38,527 nucleotides of DNA from a virus. This document shows positions 1 through 5,933 of this stretch, piece after piece (positions within the stretch are counted from its first letter, which is position 1; each line of letters opens with the position of its first letter). A program made the position numbers and the translations under genes. The stretch is taken from positions 1 through 38,527 of IMG/VR virus record IMGVR_UViG_3300019360_000021; one strand, 5' to 3'. Below the pieces are notes generated by a model. It was not told where the DNA came from, did no database searches, and worked only from the letters and a program-made list of their open reading frames with translations.

Positions 1-115
1 CATCCTGGCGCGCACCGCCGGGTCGGCCCACGCGGCCTTGCTGGCCGCGCTCATCCTGGCGCGCACCGCCGGGTCGGCCCACGCGGCCTTGCGGGCCGCG
101 CTCATCCGCCGGCCT
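1..115. repeat. 51-bp in-frame tandem repeat, left contig end
   Basis: About two units of a 51-bp (17-codon) repeat lie here; the same unit continues at 38285-38527. Units differ by single bases, for example Trp versus Leu in the AAW/AAL position of the encoded repeat. The contig evidently starts and stops in this array because it could not be resolved. Confidence 0.85.
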
Positions 116-129
116 TTGGGCGAGCTCAT
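1..129 (-). CDS. Tandem 17-residue repeat protein, N-terminal part (gene crosses the contig ends)
   Basis: The ATG at 129 overlaps the stop of the 126-503 gene (ATGA). The frame stays open to base 1, beginning MSSPKGRRMSAARKAAWADP. It is built from a repeat close to ADPAVRARMSAARKAA. Bases 1-15 equal bases 38513-38527, and merging this overlap joins the frame exactly to the open frame at 38174-38527, giving about 155 residues with about seven repeats. The Arg/Lys-rich helical repeat resembles by eye the NUMOD3-type DNA-binding repeats found with homing endonucleases, but no nuclease domain is visible. It sits between early regulators and replication genes, so a DNA-binding early protein is an inference. 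The true repeat number may be higher because assemblers collapse such arrays. Confidence 0.7.
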   Translation of the reverse strand, partial: MSSPKGRRMSAARKAAWADPAVRARMSAASKAAWADPAVRARM

Positions 130-503
130 GCCACCTCTCCCAGGCGCTGGCGAATGGCTTCGCCGCAGACGTCGCACAGGTAAGGGCTGGCGCTCAGCTC
201 GCCGCAGTGCGGGCAGATGATCGGCTGCGAGGGCGCGGCCGGCGCGGCCTCGACCGCCGCCGCCGGGATGGCCAGGATCAGCTCGCGCAGGCCCGCGGCG
301 GCGAGCGGCCAGTCGATCGCCGGCGCCGCCGCCACCCGCTCGCACGCCACCACCAGCTGCTGGTACAGCGGCGGCAGGATCTCGTAGACCTCGCGCGCCG
401 CCGGCGCCAGGCGCGCCAGCTCGGCCTGTTGTGCTGGGCCCGGCCGGCTGGCGAAGCCCCCGGCCGCCACCAGCAGCTCGATATGCGGATCAAGCCGCAA
501 CAT
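126..503 (-). CDS. Small zinc-ribbon protein
   Basis: A 125-residue protein from ATG 503 (MLRLDPHIELLVAAGG). A longer frame to 557 exists but would overlap the upstream gene far more. Residues about 1-90 are Ala/Leu-rich and helical; the C-terminus carries CPHCG and CDVCG pairs eleven residues apart, a zinc ribbon. It overlaps the end of the 490-705 gene by 14 bases and its own stop overlaps the start of the repeat protein. It is part of the leftward early operon. Zinc ribbons in such small phage proteins usually serve nucleic-acid or protein binding; the specific role is unknown. Confidence 0.7.
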   Translation of the reverse strand: MLRLDPHIELLVAAGGFASRPGPAQQAELARLAPAAREVYEILPPLYQQLVVACERVAAAPAIDWPLAAAGLRELILAIPAAAVEAAPAAPSQPIICPHCGELSASPYLCDVCGEAIRQRLGEVA

Positions 504-705
504 GTTCCGGCCCCTCGGGCACCGCCTCGAACATCGCCGACAGGCCCATCGCCACACCGCCGTCGTCGAGATCGACGGTCAGCTCGTAGACGCGCGGGCC
601 GTGCTCGCGGCACCAGCGCACCGTCCCGGCGAACGGCGGCTGGCGGAAGAACACCGAGGCCTCCGGCGTCAGCCGCACGCGCGCCCCGGCCGCAAAACAC
701 CGCAT
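490..705 (-). CDS. Small SH3-like/KOW-like phage protein
   Basis: A 71-residue protein. I chose ATG 705 because a GAAAGG Shine-Dalgarno sequence sits seven bases upstream (713-718 on the plus strand); ATG 723 has none. The sequence alternates beta-strand-like hydrophobics (ARVRLTPEAS, GTVRWC, VYELTVDLDD), which suggests a small beta barrel such as SH3 or KOW. Similar short barrel-like proteins are encoded at 1301-1534 and 3308-3517. Function is not recognisable; early operon position suggests host takeover or regulation. Confidence 0.6.
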   Translation of the reverse strand: MRCFAAGARVRLTPEASVFFRQPPFAGTVRWCREHGPRVYELTVDLDDGGVAMGLSAMFEAVPEGPEHVAA

Positions 706-944
706 GCCCGCGCCTTTCAGCATGCGGCATCCGCGGCGGCGGGCCCGCGCGAGCCCGCCGCCTTCCGAGTGTATGAGCGCCGGACTTTATCCCTACGGGC
801 AGTTTGGACCTGACACCGTTCCCAAAGAGTGCTGGGGGCCTCGCGAGCCGTACCAGAGCGCTCTCGCGTGTATCCTGTGGAAAATTCTCGACAAGCGGCG
901 CGCGCGGGCAGGGGGCGTGTCGGAGGTGCCATGGGCATCCGCTC
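706..944. promoter_or_regulatory. Gene-free 239-bp early region with palindromes
   Basis: No credible gene lies here. It contains a perfect 10-bp stem (735-744 with 753-762, 8-base loop) without a T tail, the palindromes CTCGCGAG (840-847) and AGAGCGCTCT (855-864), and GGAAAATTCTCGACA at 879-893. The last motif recurs in inverted orientation at 1215-1229 with one mismatch. A weak minus-strand promoter (TTGTCG, 16 bases, TACACG) overlaps this motif. These could be operators for one of the neighbouring HTH proteins. Confidence 0.35.
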
Positions 945-1304
945 CTAGCGCGCGCCGTTGCTCTTGAGGGGGACGACGCCGGCGACCTCATCGGCGAAGT
1001 CGCGGCCCAGCGCCTGCTGCAGGCGCAGCAGCGCCCAGCCGCCGGGCTCGTTGGCCTCGTTGAGCCAGTTGTAGACGGTGGCGCGGTCGACGGCGCAGAT
1101 CTCGCACACGTCGCGCACGGTCACGCTGACGTTGAGCCGCAGCAGCAGCGCCCGCGCGAAGCGGTGGCGGAAGCCGGCGCGCGCCGGATCGCGGGCGCGT
1201 GAAACTTTTCCTACTGTCGAGGATTTTCCCGCCGCCGGCGTGCCAGTGTGGTGCCCATTCGTTGATGGGGTTGGATCGACGACACGGGCCAGGGCCGCGC
1301 TCAT
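945..1304 (-). CDS. Helix-turn-helix regulator of the early operon
   Basis: A 119-residue protein starting at ATG 1304, overlapping the upstream stop (ATGA). The first 45 residues are disordered and Ser/Thr/Gly-rich. The second half holds an HTH: VRDVCEICAVDRATVYNWLN, followed by WALLRLQQALGRDF. This pattern fits a DNA-binding domain with a recognition helix around residues 75-90. Third gene of the leftward early transcript behind the Cro-like repressor, the position of CII-like activators in lambdoid phages, but homology to CII is not visible. A GGAAAATCCTCGACA motif lies inside its 5' coding part (see the palindrome region). Confidence 0.65.
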   Translation of the reverse strand: MSAALARVVDPTPSTNGHHTGTPAAGKSSTVGKVSRARDPARAGFRHRFARALLLRLNVSVTVRDVCEICAVDRATVYNWLNEANEPGGWALLRLQQALGRDFADEVAGVVPLKSNGAR

Positions 1305-1534
1305 GCGGCCCGCGGGGGTTCGGGCGCGGCCGGACCGGCGCCGCGCCGGCAGTGCGTGGAATGGATGCGGTGCAGCCGCCCGTCGGCCAGCCGCACCATC
1401 AGCAGCTGCCCGCCGGCCAAGGCGCGATAGCTCACGATCTCGCCCGTCTCCAGCCGCCCCGACCGCGACCCGGAAAAACTCACCAGCTGTCCACAGCGGA
1501 ACGGCAGCGCCGCTGCTGGCGCCAACGTCGTCAT
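1301..1534 (-). CDS. Small beta-rich phage protein, unknown function
   Basis: A 77-residue protein from ATG 1534, coupled to the Cro-like gene by a 4-base overlap and to the next gene by another. Core pattern GQLVSFSGSRSGRLETGEIV and LLMVRLADGRLHRIHSTHC alternates hydrophobic residues and looks like a small SH3-type barrel; the C-terminus is Pro/Ala-rich and probably disordered. No catalytic motif is seen. Its position as second gene of the lytic early transcript suggests a regulatory or host-takeover accessory role (inference). Confidence 0.6.
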   Translation of the reverse strand: MTTLAPAAALPFRCGQLVSFSGSRSGRLETGEIVSYRALAGGQLLMVRLADGRLHRIHSTHCRRGAGPAAPEPPRAA

Positions 1535-1761
1535 GCCGCCTCCTCCTGCGTCACAGTTTGGAGCGGGCGGGGCGGATCGTCGATGAAGTCGGTGGCAGTG
1601 ACCGCACCGCCGGTAAAGCCGTGGATACGCTCGACCAGTTCCCAGCTAGGGCGGCTGCGACCGTTGGCGATGCGGCTGATTTGCGAAGGCGAGCGCCTGA
1701 CTGCCGACGCTAGTTCGGCTTGGCGTTTCCGGTTCTGTTTCAACCAATGGGCGAGCTTCAT
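1531..1761 (-). CDS. Cro-like HTH repressor
   Basis: A 76-residue protein beginning MKLAHWLKQNRKRQAELASA at ATG 1761. The HTH is QAELASAVRRSPSQISRIAN, the XRE/YdaS-type fold used by Cro-like anti-repressors. A longer frame reaches 1809 but would start inside the divergent promoter. It is transcribed away from the XRE repressor at 1855, with 93 bp between them, the classic layout of a lysis-lysogeny switch. As first gene of the leftward transcript it probably represses the lysogeny promoter. Its mRNA may be leaderless: a TTGACG box and a -10-like AAGATT place the predicted start at or beside the ATG. Confidence 0.8.
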   Translation of the reverse strand: MKLAHWLKQNRKRQAELASAVRRSPSQISRIANGRSRPSWELVERIHGFTGGAVTATDFIDDPPRPLQTVTQEEAA

Positions 1762-1854
1762 ACACCCCAATCTTGCACGTCGCGCACAAATCGTCAAGTG
1801 GGCTTGCATCTGGTGCCATGGACAGGAGCGCGCAGCGTGCTAGACCTTGCCGCC
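1762..1854. promoter_or_regulatory. Divergent switch promoters and operators
   Basis: Leftward: TTGACG (minus strand, near 1798-1793) with a 17-bp spacer to AAGATT, about seven bases before ATG 1761. Rightward: TGGACA with a 16-bp spacer to TAGACC, about eight bases before ATG 1855. Both predicted starts fall on or next to the initiation codons and neither has a convincing Shine-Dalgarno sequence, so both mRNAs may be leaderless, like lambda cI from PRM. An imperfect dyad TTGCACG-n3-CGCACAA (about 1781-1797) is a possible operator. Confidence 0.5.
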
Positions 1855-2340
1855 ATGCCATTGCATTTGAAGCAAATCCGCGAGGAACGCGGCATCACTC
1901 AAGAGACGATTGCCGCGCTGACCGGCCTAACGGCCGGCCAAATCAGCAAGATCGAAAACGGCAAATCCGACTACAGCGGCTCATTTCTCGAGCGTGCGGC
2001 CGAGGCGTTAGGTGTCACCCCGGCCGAGCTGCTCGGCGGCATCGCGCCGGCGAGTAAGGAAGAAATCGAACTCCTGGAAATCTGGCGTACCGTCCCCTGG
2101 ACGCGTTCGGGCTTGTTCTTGCGGATGGTGATCAGTATTGCCACGGCAATGGAAGTCGCGCCTGAAGAGGAGTACAAGCATCTCGACGAGCTACTCCGCA
2201 AAGCGCGCGCGGGCCTCGTTGGTGCGCGGCGGGACCGCGTAATGCGCTCGAAACAGGAGCGGGACAATGAACTCAGAAAAAAACACGGTGTGGTTGGCTT
2301 CGCTGAAACAGACGATCCCTACTCATGCAGGAAATCTTAG
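1855..2340 (+). CDS. XRE-family prophage repressor (CI-like)
   Basis: A 161-residue protein from ATG 1855 (MPLHLKQIREERGITQ). Residues about 3-58 form a textbook XRE HTH: QIREERGITQETIAALTG, then AGQISKIENGKSDY. The remainder is helical with a charged C-terminus and no visible LexA/S24 peptidase Ser-Lys dyad, so RecA-dependent self-cleavage is unlikely. It is divergent to the Cro-like gene and heads the rightward lysogeny arm. It most likely maintains lysogeny by binding the 1762-1854 operators. The gene has a lower GC feel than the structural module, common for phage immunity genes. Confidence 0.8.
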   Translation: MPLHLKQIREERGITQETIAALTGLTAGQISKIENGKSDYSGSFLERAAEALGVTPAELLGGIAPASKEEIELLEIWRTVPWTRSGLFLRMVISIATAMEVAPEEEYKHLDELLRKARAGLVGARRDRVMRSKQERDNELRKKHGVVGFAETDDPYSCRKS

Positions 2341-2617
2341 CGTGCTTGCCGTGGGCGTTTTGCTTGCCGGCTGCACGACGTATTACTCGAAACCAGGGGC
2401 GACAGAGGCGCAATTCCAGCGCGACCTCTATGAATGCCAGTATCAGGCGGCGGCCCTTCCGTACGCGCCGCCACCGCCGGCGCCGACCGGCCCATATGCC
2501 AGCGCGGGCATGCCTGGATACCAAATGCAGGTCGCTGGGGGCAATCTAGCAGCCGCGGCGAATCGCAAGAAGGTTGAGCAGCAGTGCATGGCCGCACGCG
2601 GCTATAGCACCGAGTAA
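2267..2617 (+). CDS. Phage-encoded lipoprotein in the lysogeny arm
   Basis: A lipobox (VLLAGC) follows a hydrophobic stretch, so the protein is exported and lipidated at Cys; the mature part begins CTTYYSKPGA and is rich in Pro, Tyr and Gln with a conserved-looking DLYECQYQA segment. Two starts compete: ATG 2267 with AGGAG seven bases upstream, giving 116 residues but a 74-base overlap with the repressor gene, and GTG 2342 with AGGAAA, just after the repressor stop. The family resembles small bacterial lipoproteins of unknown function with ECxxQA motifs. Expression with the repressor suggests a lysogenic-conversion or superinfection-exclusion role (inference). Confidence 0.75.
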   Translation: MNSEKNTVWLASLKQTIPTHAGNLSVLAVGVLLAGCTTYYSKPGATEAQFQRDLYECQYQAAALPYAPPPPAPTGPYASAGMPGYQMQVAGGNLAAAANRKKVEQQCMAARGYSTE

Positions 2618-2638
2618 CCTAAAGGGCGGCCCGCTGCA

Positions 2639-2664
2639 ATCCCGCATGCGCGGGATGCACTTTT
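2639..2664 (+). terminator. Intrinsic terminator after the repressor-lipoprotein unit
   Basis: ATCCCGC (2639-2645), loop ATGC, GCGGGAT (2650-2656), extendable by TGC/GCA with one bulge, then CTTTTCCC. It separates the repressor transcript from the promoter at 2674. Confidence 0.7.
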
Positions 2665-2673
2665 CCCTTGCCT

Positions 2674-2700
2674 CTTACATTGCATGTAGTGCAATATAAT
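2674..2700 (+). promoter_or_regulatory. Promoter of the accessory lysogeny operon with operator dyad
   Basis: A perfect TATAAT lies at 2695-2700. The best -35 is CTTACA (2674-2679) with a short 15-bp spacer, so activation or weak basal use is likely. The perfect dyad ATTGCA-TGTAG-TGCAAT (2679-2695) fills the spacer and looks like an operator. The region is AT-rich against very GC-rich surroundings. The predicted start falls in the middle of the adjoining parS site. Confidence 0.65.
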
Positions 2701-2715
2701 GTTTCACGTGAAACA
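2700..2715. promoter_or_regulatory. parS: parS centromere site (ParB/Spo0J box), perfect consensus
   Basis: TGTTTCACGTGAAACA is a perfect 16-bp palindrome (18 bp with flanking A and T, 2699-2716). It matches the bacterial chromosomal parS consensus TGTTNCACGTGAAACA, bound by the CTPase clamp ParB. It shares its first T with the -10 box, so ParB loading would cover the transcription start. No parA or parB is encoded in the window, so host ParB would be the ligand. I saw no second copy among the CACGTG sites in the window. Confidence 0.85.
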
Positions 2716-2728
2716 TTGTGAGGGCACC

Positions 2729-3097
2729 ATGTCCGACCCGACCGACGCCATTCCGACCGAGGTCCTGGGCGACTTGATCGCCGCCCACCCGGAGCGCCGG
2801 CGGCACCAGCCCACGCTGCTGCTGCCGGAGGCCACGCCGGCCGGCGTCTTGCCCATCCTCGAGGAGATCGCCGCCGTGTGCGCCACCGCCGGGTGCGCCG
2901 CGCCGACCGGCCGCCGCGGCCTGGCTACACTCGCCGTCGACGGGGCGCCTCCCGACGCCCTCGACCGCCAGGAGCTGGTGATCGCCGCCGCCGCGCTGGT
3001 CATGGCCGTGGAACGCATCGACCAGGCGGCCCGGCTGCTGCTGCGTACGCTGCCGAACCTCGACGCCGGCGCCCCGCCCTGCGACCAGGAGCACTGA
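2729..3097 (+). CDS. Small lysogeny-operon protein, unknown function
   Basis: A 122-residue protein from ATG 2729 (MSDPTDAIPTEVLGDLIAAH), with GAGG five bases upstream. The frame is also open from ATG 2699, whose first codons (MFHVKH) are simply the translated parS site; I reject that start. The protein is helical and Ala/Leu-rich, with a RRHQPTLLLPEATPAGVLPI segment and C-terminal helices; four cysteines include a C-x4-C pair. It is the first gene after the parS promoter and is followed one base later by a zinc-binding protein gene. No family recognised. Confidence 0.65.
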   Translation: MSDPTDAIPTEVLGDLIAAHPERRRHQPTLLLPEATPAGVLPILEEIAAVCATAGCAAPTGRRGLATLAVDGAPPDALDRQELVIAAAALVMAVERIDQAARLLLRTLPNLDAGAPPCDQEH

Positions 3098-3098
3098 C

Positions 3099-3311
3099 AT
3101 GGATTCCTGGAGCTGCGGCCACATCGCCACCGCGAGTTGCGCCGAATGCTATCGCGCGCTGGCCGCCAAGGCGCACCAGCTGGCCACCGACGGCGCTGCG
3201 ATGCGCGACCTCCTAATCGACTTGAAGATCGCGCGACCGCTGAAACTCTACGGCGAGGCCTGGATCGAACGCATCGAGGCCGTGCTGGCGGGCCAGGAGA
3301 TGCCGGCATGA
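3099..3311 (+). CDS. Small zinc-finger-like protein
   Basis: A 70-residue protein. The N-terminus WSCGHIATASCAECYRAL has spacing C-x-H-x5-C-x2-C, typical of a minimal zinc knuckle seen in many small phage proteins. The rest is helical. It starts one base after the previous stop and overlaps the next gene by four bases, so it is translated as part of the lysogeny operon. Function unknown. Confidence 0.6.
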   Translation: MDSWSCGHIATASCAECYRALAAKAHQLATDGAAMRDLLIDLKIARPLKLYGEAWIERIEAVLAGQEMPA

Positions 3312-3517
3312 CCGCCGCCACCACGCCTTATCTCAACCAGCCCGTGCGCGCGCTCGAGGAGCTCGTGATCGGCCGCCGCGTCGCCGTGGCCCTGGGCGGG
3401 CCGGCCGACGCCCGCGAGCTCGGCACCATCGCCGCCGCCATCCCCGGCCAGTGGCTGGTGCGCTTCGCCAACCGCAGCGAATGGGTACGCCCTGAGCACA
3501 CGGAGTTCGCGGCGTGA
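3308..3517 (+). CDS. Small SH3-like protein
   Basis: A 69-residue protein from ATG 3308, overlapping the upstream stop by four bases (ATGA). The segment GRRVAVALGG, ELGTIAAAIPGQWLVRFAN and SEWVRPEHTEF alternates short strands and loops and resembles a small SH3/tudor-like barrel (a modulating surface for protein or nucleic acid). Its stop overlaps the GTG start of the next gene. No specific family recognised. Confidence 0.6.
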   Translation: MTAATTPYLNQPVRALEELVIGRRVAVALGGPADARELGTIAAAIPGQWLVRFANRSEWVRPEHTEFAA

Positions 3518-3696
3518 GGAGCATCGCCGACGCCTGGCCGCCGGCTTTGCGCGCGCTCGTCGACCGCTGCGGCGAGGTCGAGTTCGTCAACACCGATCCC
3601 CAGGCCAAGCACGTCAAGCGCATCCGCCGCCGCCTGCCCGACGGCCGCTACGAAACCCTGTACATTTATTCCCACGACAAGGAGTTGTTTCCATGA
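3514..3696 (+). CDS. Small basic protein, unknown function
   Basis: A 60-residue protein using GTG 3514, which overlaps the upstream stop (GTGA); there is no ATG alternative at the N-terminus. The C-terminal half is basic and strand-rich (KHVKRIRRRLPDGRYETLYI). It reads like a small nucleic-acid-interacting or modulator protein, but no family is recognised. The stop overlaps ATG 3693 of the exported protein. Confidence 0.55.
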   Translation: MRSIADAWPPALRALVDRCGEVEFVNTDPQAKHVKRIRRRLPDGRYETLYIYSHDKELFP

Positions 3697-4190
3697 CCCG
3701 CATCACCCTGCTCGCCGTTGCCTTCCTGCTGTCGACCGTGAACTGTGGACTGTCGACGGCCGGGGCCCAGGATCTGATCACCAGCTTCGACGGCGACTGC
3801 GCCGGCGCCTCGGAATGCGCCAGCTTCCACGAGGACAACCCGGTGAGCTCGGCCATCGCGCCCGATCTCTCGATCGGGCCGGACGTGTGCGCGGCTTCGA
3901 TCGGCGTCGGGGTGCAGGCCATGGGCTTCGGGCTCAGCGGCGGCGGCCCGGTGTTCGACGAGCACTGCGAGGCCCTGCGCGCGGCCAAGCTGCTGACCGA
4001 TATGGGGCAGGGCCTGGCCGCGCTCTACGTCATGTGCCAGGCCGCCGACGGTCGCTATGTCGGCGCCCTCGGGGCCGGCGGCTTCGACTGCGCCCCCGTC
4101 CTGCGCCAGGCCCAGGAGGAGGAGCAGCAGGCCGCCGCCACGCGCCAGGTCGCCGCCACCACCACGACCCGCCGCGGCAACAACAAATGA
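3693..4190 (+). CDS. Exported six-cysteine protein of the lysogeny operon
   Basis: A 165-residue protein. The first 24 residues are a Sec signal peptide (MTRITLLAVAFLLSTVNCGL) with an AGA-type cleavage site before QD. The mature part has six cysteines, enough for three disulfides, and a Gln/Ala/Thr-rich C-terminal tail ending TTTTRRGNNK. Codons for the second half of the signal peptide lie in a heptameric repeat (3729-3756). Periplasmic location is likely. Together with the neighbouring lipoprotein and a 28-residue membrane peptide it suggests an envelope-modifying lysogenic-conversion function, possibly superinfection exclusion (inference). Confidence 0.7.
   Translation: MTRITLLAVAFLLSTVNCGLSTAGAQDLITSFDGDCAGASECASFHEDNPVSSAIAPDLSIGPDVCAASIGVGVQAMGFGLSGGGPVFDEHCEALRAAKLLTDMGQGLAALYVMCQAADGRYVGALGAGGFDCAPVLRQAQEEEQQAAATRQVAATTTTRRGNNK
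3729..3756 (+). repeat. Heptamer repeat inside signal-peptide codons
   Basis: Four diverged heptamers (GTCGACC, GTGAACT, GTGGACT, GTCGACG) in tandem. They belong to the same family as the intercistronic arrays elsewhere in the window and encode the STVNCGLST part of the signal peptide of the 3693-4190 gene. Confidence 0.6.
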
Positions 4191-4273
4191 GCGCCGGGCT
4201 CTGGCTGCTGATCGGCGCCGCCCCGCTCGGCTTGCTGCTGTGCGCGCTGCTGGTCATCGGTCGTCAGTCATGA
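4187..4273 (+). CDS. 28-residue single-span membrane peptide
   Basis: ATG 4187 overlaps the stop of the exported-protein gene and the stop overlaps ATG 4270 of the next gene. The product (MSAGLWLLIGAAPLGLLLCA and eight more residues) is almost entirely one hydrophobic transmembrane helix with a short polar end. Perfect start/stop overlaps at both ends support that it is a real gene. Small membrane peptides of this kind can modulate holins, transporters or injection; no specific function can be assigned. Confidence 0.6.
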   Translation: MSAGLWLLIGAAPLGLLLCALLVIGRQS

Positions 4274-4545
4274 TCGACCGCACCCTCCTCGACAACGACC
4301 AGGTGGCGGCGCTGCTGCATGTCAGCCGCGACTGGTGGCTGCGCAACAAGGCGGCGCTGATCGCCGCCCACGGCTTCCCGCCGACCGTCGCCGGCATCCC
4401 CAATCGCTGGGACCCGCTGGCGCTCGCCGCCTGGCTCGACGGCCAGCTGCCGCCGGCGCTCACCGTCAGCGTGCGGCCCGTCAACGACGTCACCGACTGG
4501 ACCGCCGAGCTCGACCGCCGTCTCGACGGCGCCCGCACCACGTGA
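4270..4545 (+). CDS. Excisionase/AlpA-like HTH protein
   Basis: A 91-residue protein from ATG 4270. Residues about 7-50 form a winged HTH of the MerR/AlpA/Xis type: NDQVAALLHVSRDWWLRNKA, then GIPNRWDPLALAAWLDG. This pattern (target helix, then R-W-D-x2-A/V-x2-W) is typical of AlpA-like regulators and recombination directionality factors. Location directly before the integrase gene supports an excisionase role. It could alternatively regulate the integrase promoter. The stop is followed by a 43-bp gap filled with heptamer repeats. Confidence 0.7.
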   Translation: MIDRTLLDNDQVAALLHVSRDWWLRNKAALIAAHGFPPTVAGIPNRWDPLALAAWLDGQLPPALTVSVRPVNDVTDWTAELDRRLDGARTT

Positions 4546-4549
4546 TTGA

Positions 4550-4583
4550 CTGCGAACTGACAACCGTGAACGGAGAACTTCCT
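4550..4583 (+). repeat. Heptamer repeat upstream of the integrase
   Basis: Diverged heptamers (GCGAACT, GACAACC, GTGAACG, GAGAACT) occupy the gap between the excisionase-like stop and the integrase ATG; the last unit overlaps the GGAG ribosome binding site. Same family as arrays near 10503, 17344, 20351, 27810 and 29229. Confidence 0.6.
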
Positions 4584-4588
4584 TTCCC

Positions 4589-5704
4589 ATGGCCACCTTC
4601 AAGATCCGCTACTTCGTCGAGAAGCCCGACGGGCGCTGCTACTGGCAGCCGGCGAACGCGTTGCGCCGGCAGGGCTGGCAGCCACGCCGGCTGCCCGCCG
4701 AGCGCCAGGCCGCCATCCTCGAGGCCGAGCGTCTCAACGGCGAGCTCGATGCTTGGCGCAGCCAGGCCTCGAGCCCCGCGCCAGCGGGGATCCTGCCGCC
4801 GCGCGAGCTGGCGCGCACGCTCGCGGCCCTGGTCACGCGCTGGAAGGCGAGCGACGACTGGAAGGAGCTGGCGCCCAAGACGCGCACCACCTACCTCTAC
4901 TGCCTCGAGGCCATCCTGGCGTGGTCGGGCGACGCGCCGGCGGCCAGCCTCACCGGCGAGCTCGTGCGCAAGTTCTACAAGGCGCTGGCCAGGAAGACGC
5001 CGGGCAAGGCGCACGCCACCGTGCGCGTGCTGCGTACCCTGCTGCAGCACGGCATGCGCCTCGACTGGATCAAGGTCAATCCGGCGGCGCGGCCCGGCCT
5101 GGTCGACACCGCCCGCAAAGGCCGGCTGTGGTCGAAGGCGGCGATCGCCGCCTTCGTCGCCGCCGCCGACCGCCTGGGCTGGCACAGCGTCGGCACCGCC
5201 GTGCTGCTCAACGAATGGATCGGCCAGCGCGAGGGCGACGTGATCCGGCTGTCCCGCGCGCAGTACCGCGACGGCACCATCCACGTCCGCCAGGCCAAGA
5301 CCGGCGCCGAGGTGGCGCTGCCGGTCGGCCTGGTGCCGCACCTGGTGGCCCGCCTCGAGGCCGAGCTGCAACGCGCCGCCAAGCTCAAGGTGCAGCCGAC
5401 GACCCTCTTGGTGTGCGAGACCACCGCCGCCCCCTGGAAGGAATACCACTTCCGCCACGTGGTGCAGCAGATCCGGGCCGCCGCCGTCGCGACGTGTCCC
5501 GAGCTCGCCGACCTCTGGTTCATGCATCTGCGCCACACCGCCATCACCCGCCTGGCCGAGGCCGGCTGCAGCAATGGCCTGATCGCCACCATCAGCGGCC
5601 ACAGCCAGTCGACCGTGCAGCTGATGATCGACCGCTACATGATCCGCACCGCGGCCATGGCCCGCGCCGCCTTCCAGGCCCGCCTCGACAAGGAGCGGGG
5701 ATGA
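4589..5704 (+). CDS. int: Tyrosine recombinase (phage integrase)
   Basis: A 371-residue protein. The N-terminal part (about 1-70) is an arm-binding-like domain, about 75-180 the SAM-like core-binding domain (TLAALVTRWKASDDWKEL), and the rest the catalytic domain. Catalytic residues are visible: Arg in GQREGDVI, Lys in the RQAKTGAEV hairpin, the H-x-x-R motif MHLRHTAITRLAEAG, His in ISGHS, and the nucleophile Tyr in DRYMI. Length is normal for the family. It sits beside an excisionase-like gene and about 800 bp from a tRNA-derived attP, so it should integrate the phage into a host tRNA-Arg gene. Its stop overlaps the start of the next gene. Confidence 0.95.
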   Translation: MATFKIRYFVEKPDGRCYWQPANALRRQGWQPRRLPAERQAAILEAERLNGELDAWRSQASSPAPAGILPPRELARTLAALVTRWKASDDWKELAPKTRTTYLYCLEAILAWSGDAPAASLTGELVRKFYKALARKTPGKAHATVRVLRTLLQHGMRLDWIKVNPAARPGLVDTARKGRLWSKAAIAAFVAAADRLGWHSVGTAVLLNEWIGQREGDVIRLSRAQYRDGTIHVRQAKTGAEVALPVGLVPHLVARLEAELQRAAKLKVQPTTLLVCETTAAPWKEYHFRHVVQQIRAAAVATCPELADLWFMHLRHTAITRLAEAGCSNGLIATISGHSQSTVQLMIDRYMIRTAAMARAAFQARLDKERG

Positions 5705-5868
5705 CCCGCGCCGGCCTGGTCACCCTGATCGCCGCCACCCTCGAGCGCGCCCGCCGATCGCAGGTCAGCGACAACGATGACGCCGTCGCCGACATGATCC
5801 TGCGCGACCTGCGCGCCGCCGGCGTCACCCTTCGCGGCCCCGCCAAAGACAAAGAGCCCGGCCACTGA
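5701..5868 (+). CDS. Small protein coupled to the integrase
   Basis: A 55-residue protein from ATG 5701, overlapping the integrase stop (ATGA). Sequence is helical and charged (TRAGLVTLIAATLERARRSQ, then VADMILRDLRAAGV), ending in a basic KDKEP tail. No family recognised. It is the last gene of the rightward arm; behind it the strand carries no credible gene up to 6752. Confidence 0.55.
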   Translation: MTRAGLVTLIAATLERARRSQVSDNDDAVADMILRDLRAAGVTLRGPAKDKEPGH

Positions 5869-5917
5869 GGGCCGAGCTCATGAAGAAAGACCTCCGGTCT
5901 CCAGCCAGCGGGCGACT

Positions 5918-5933
5918 GGCAGCGATCGCTGCC
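5918..5933. repeat. Perfect 16-bp palindrome behind the integrase operon
   Basis: GGCAGCGATCGCTGCC is self-complementary. It may be a protein-binding site (integrase accessory or regulator) or fold as a short hairpin. No T tail follows. Confidence 0.4.

Noticed and set aside
1-115. CRISPR or transposon end at the contig termini
   Set aside because: The 51-bp repeats are in frame in one gene and have no spacers; simple coding tandem repeat.
2699-2728. ATG 2699 start giving MFHVKH N-terminus
   Set aside because: These codons are the parS palindrome itself; ATG 2729 has a proper Shine-Dalgarno site.
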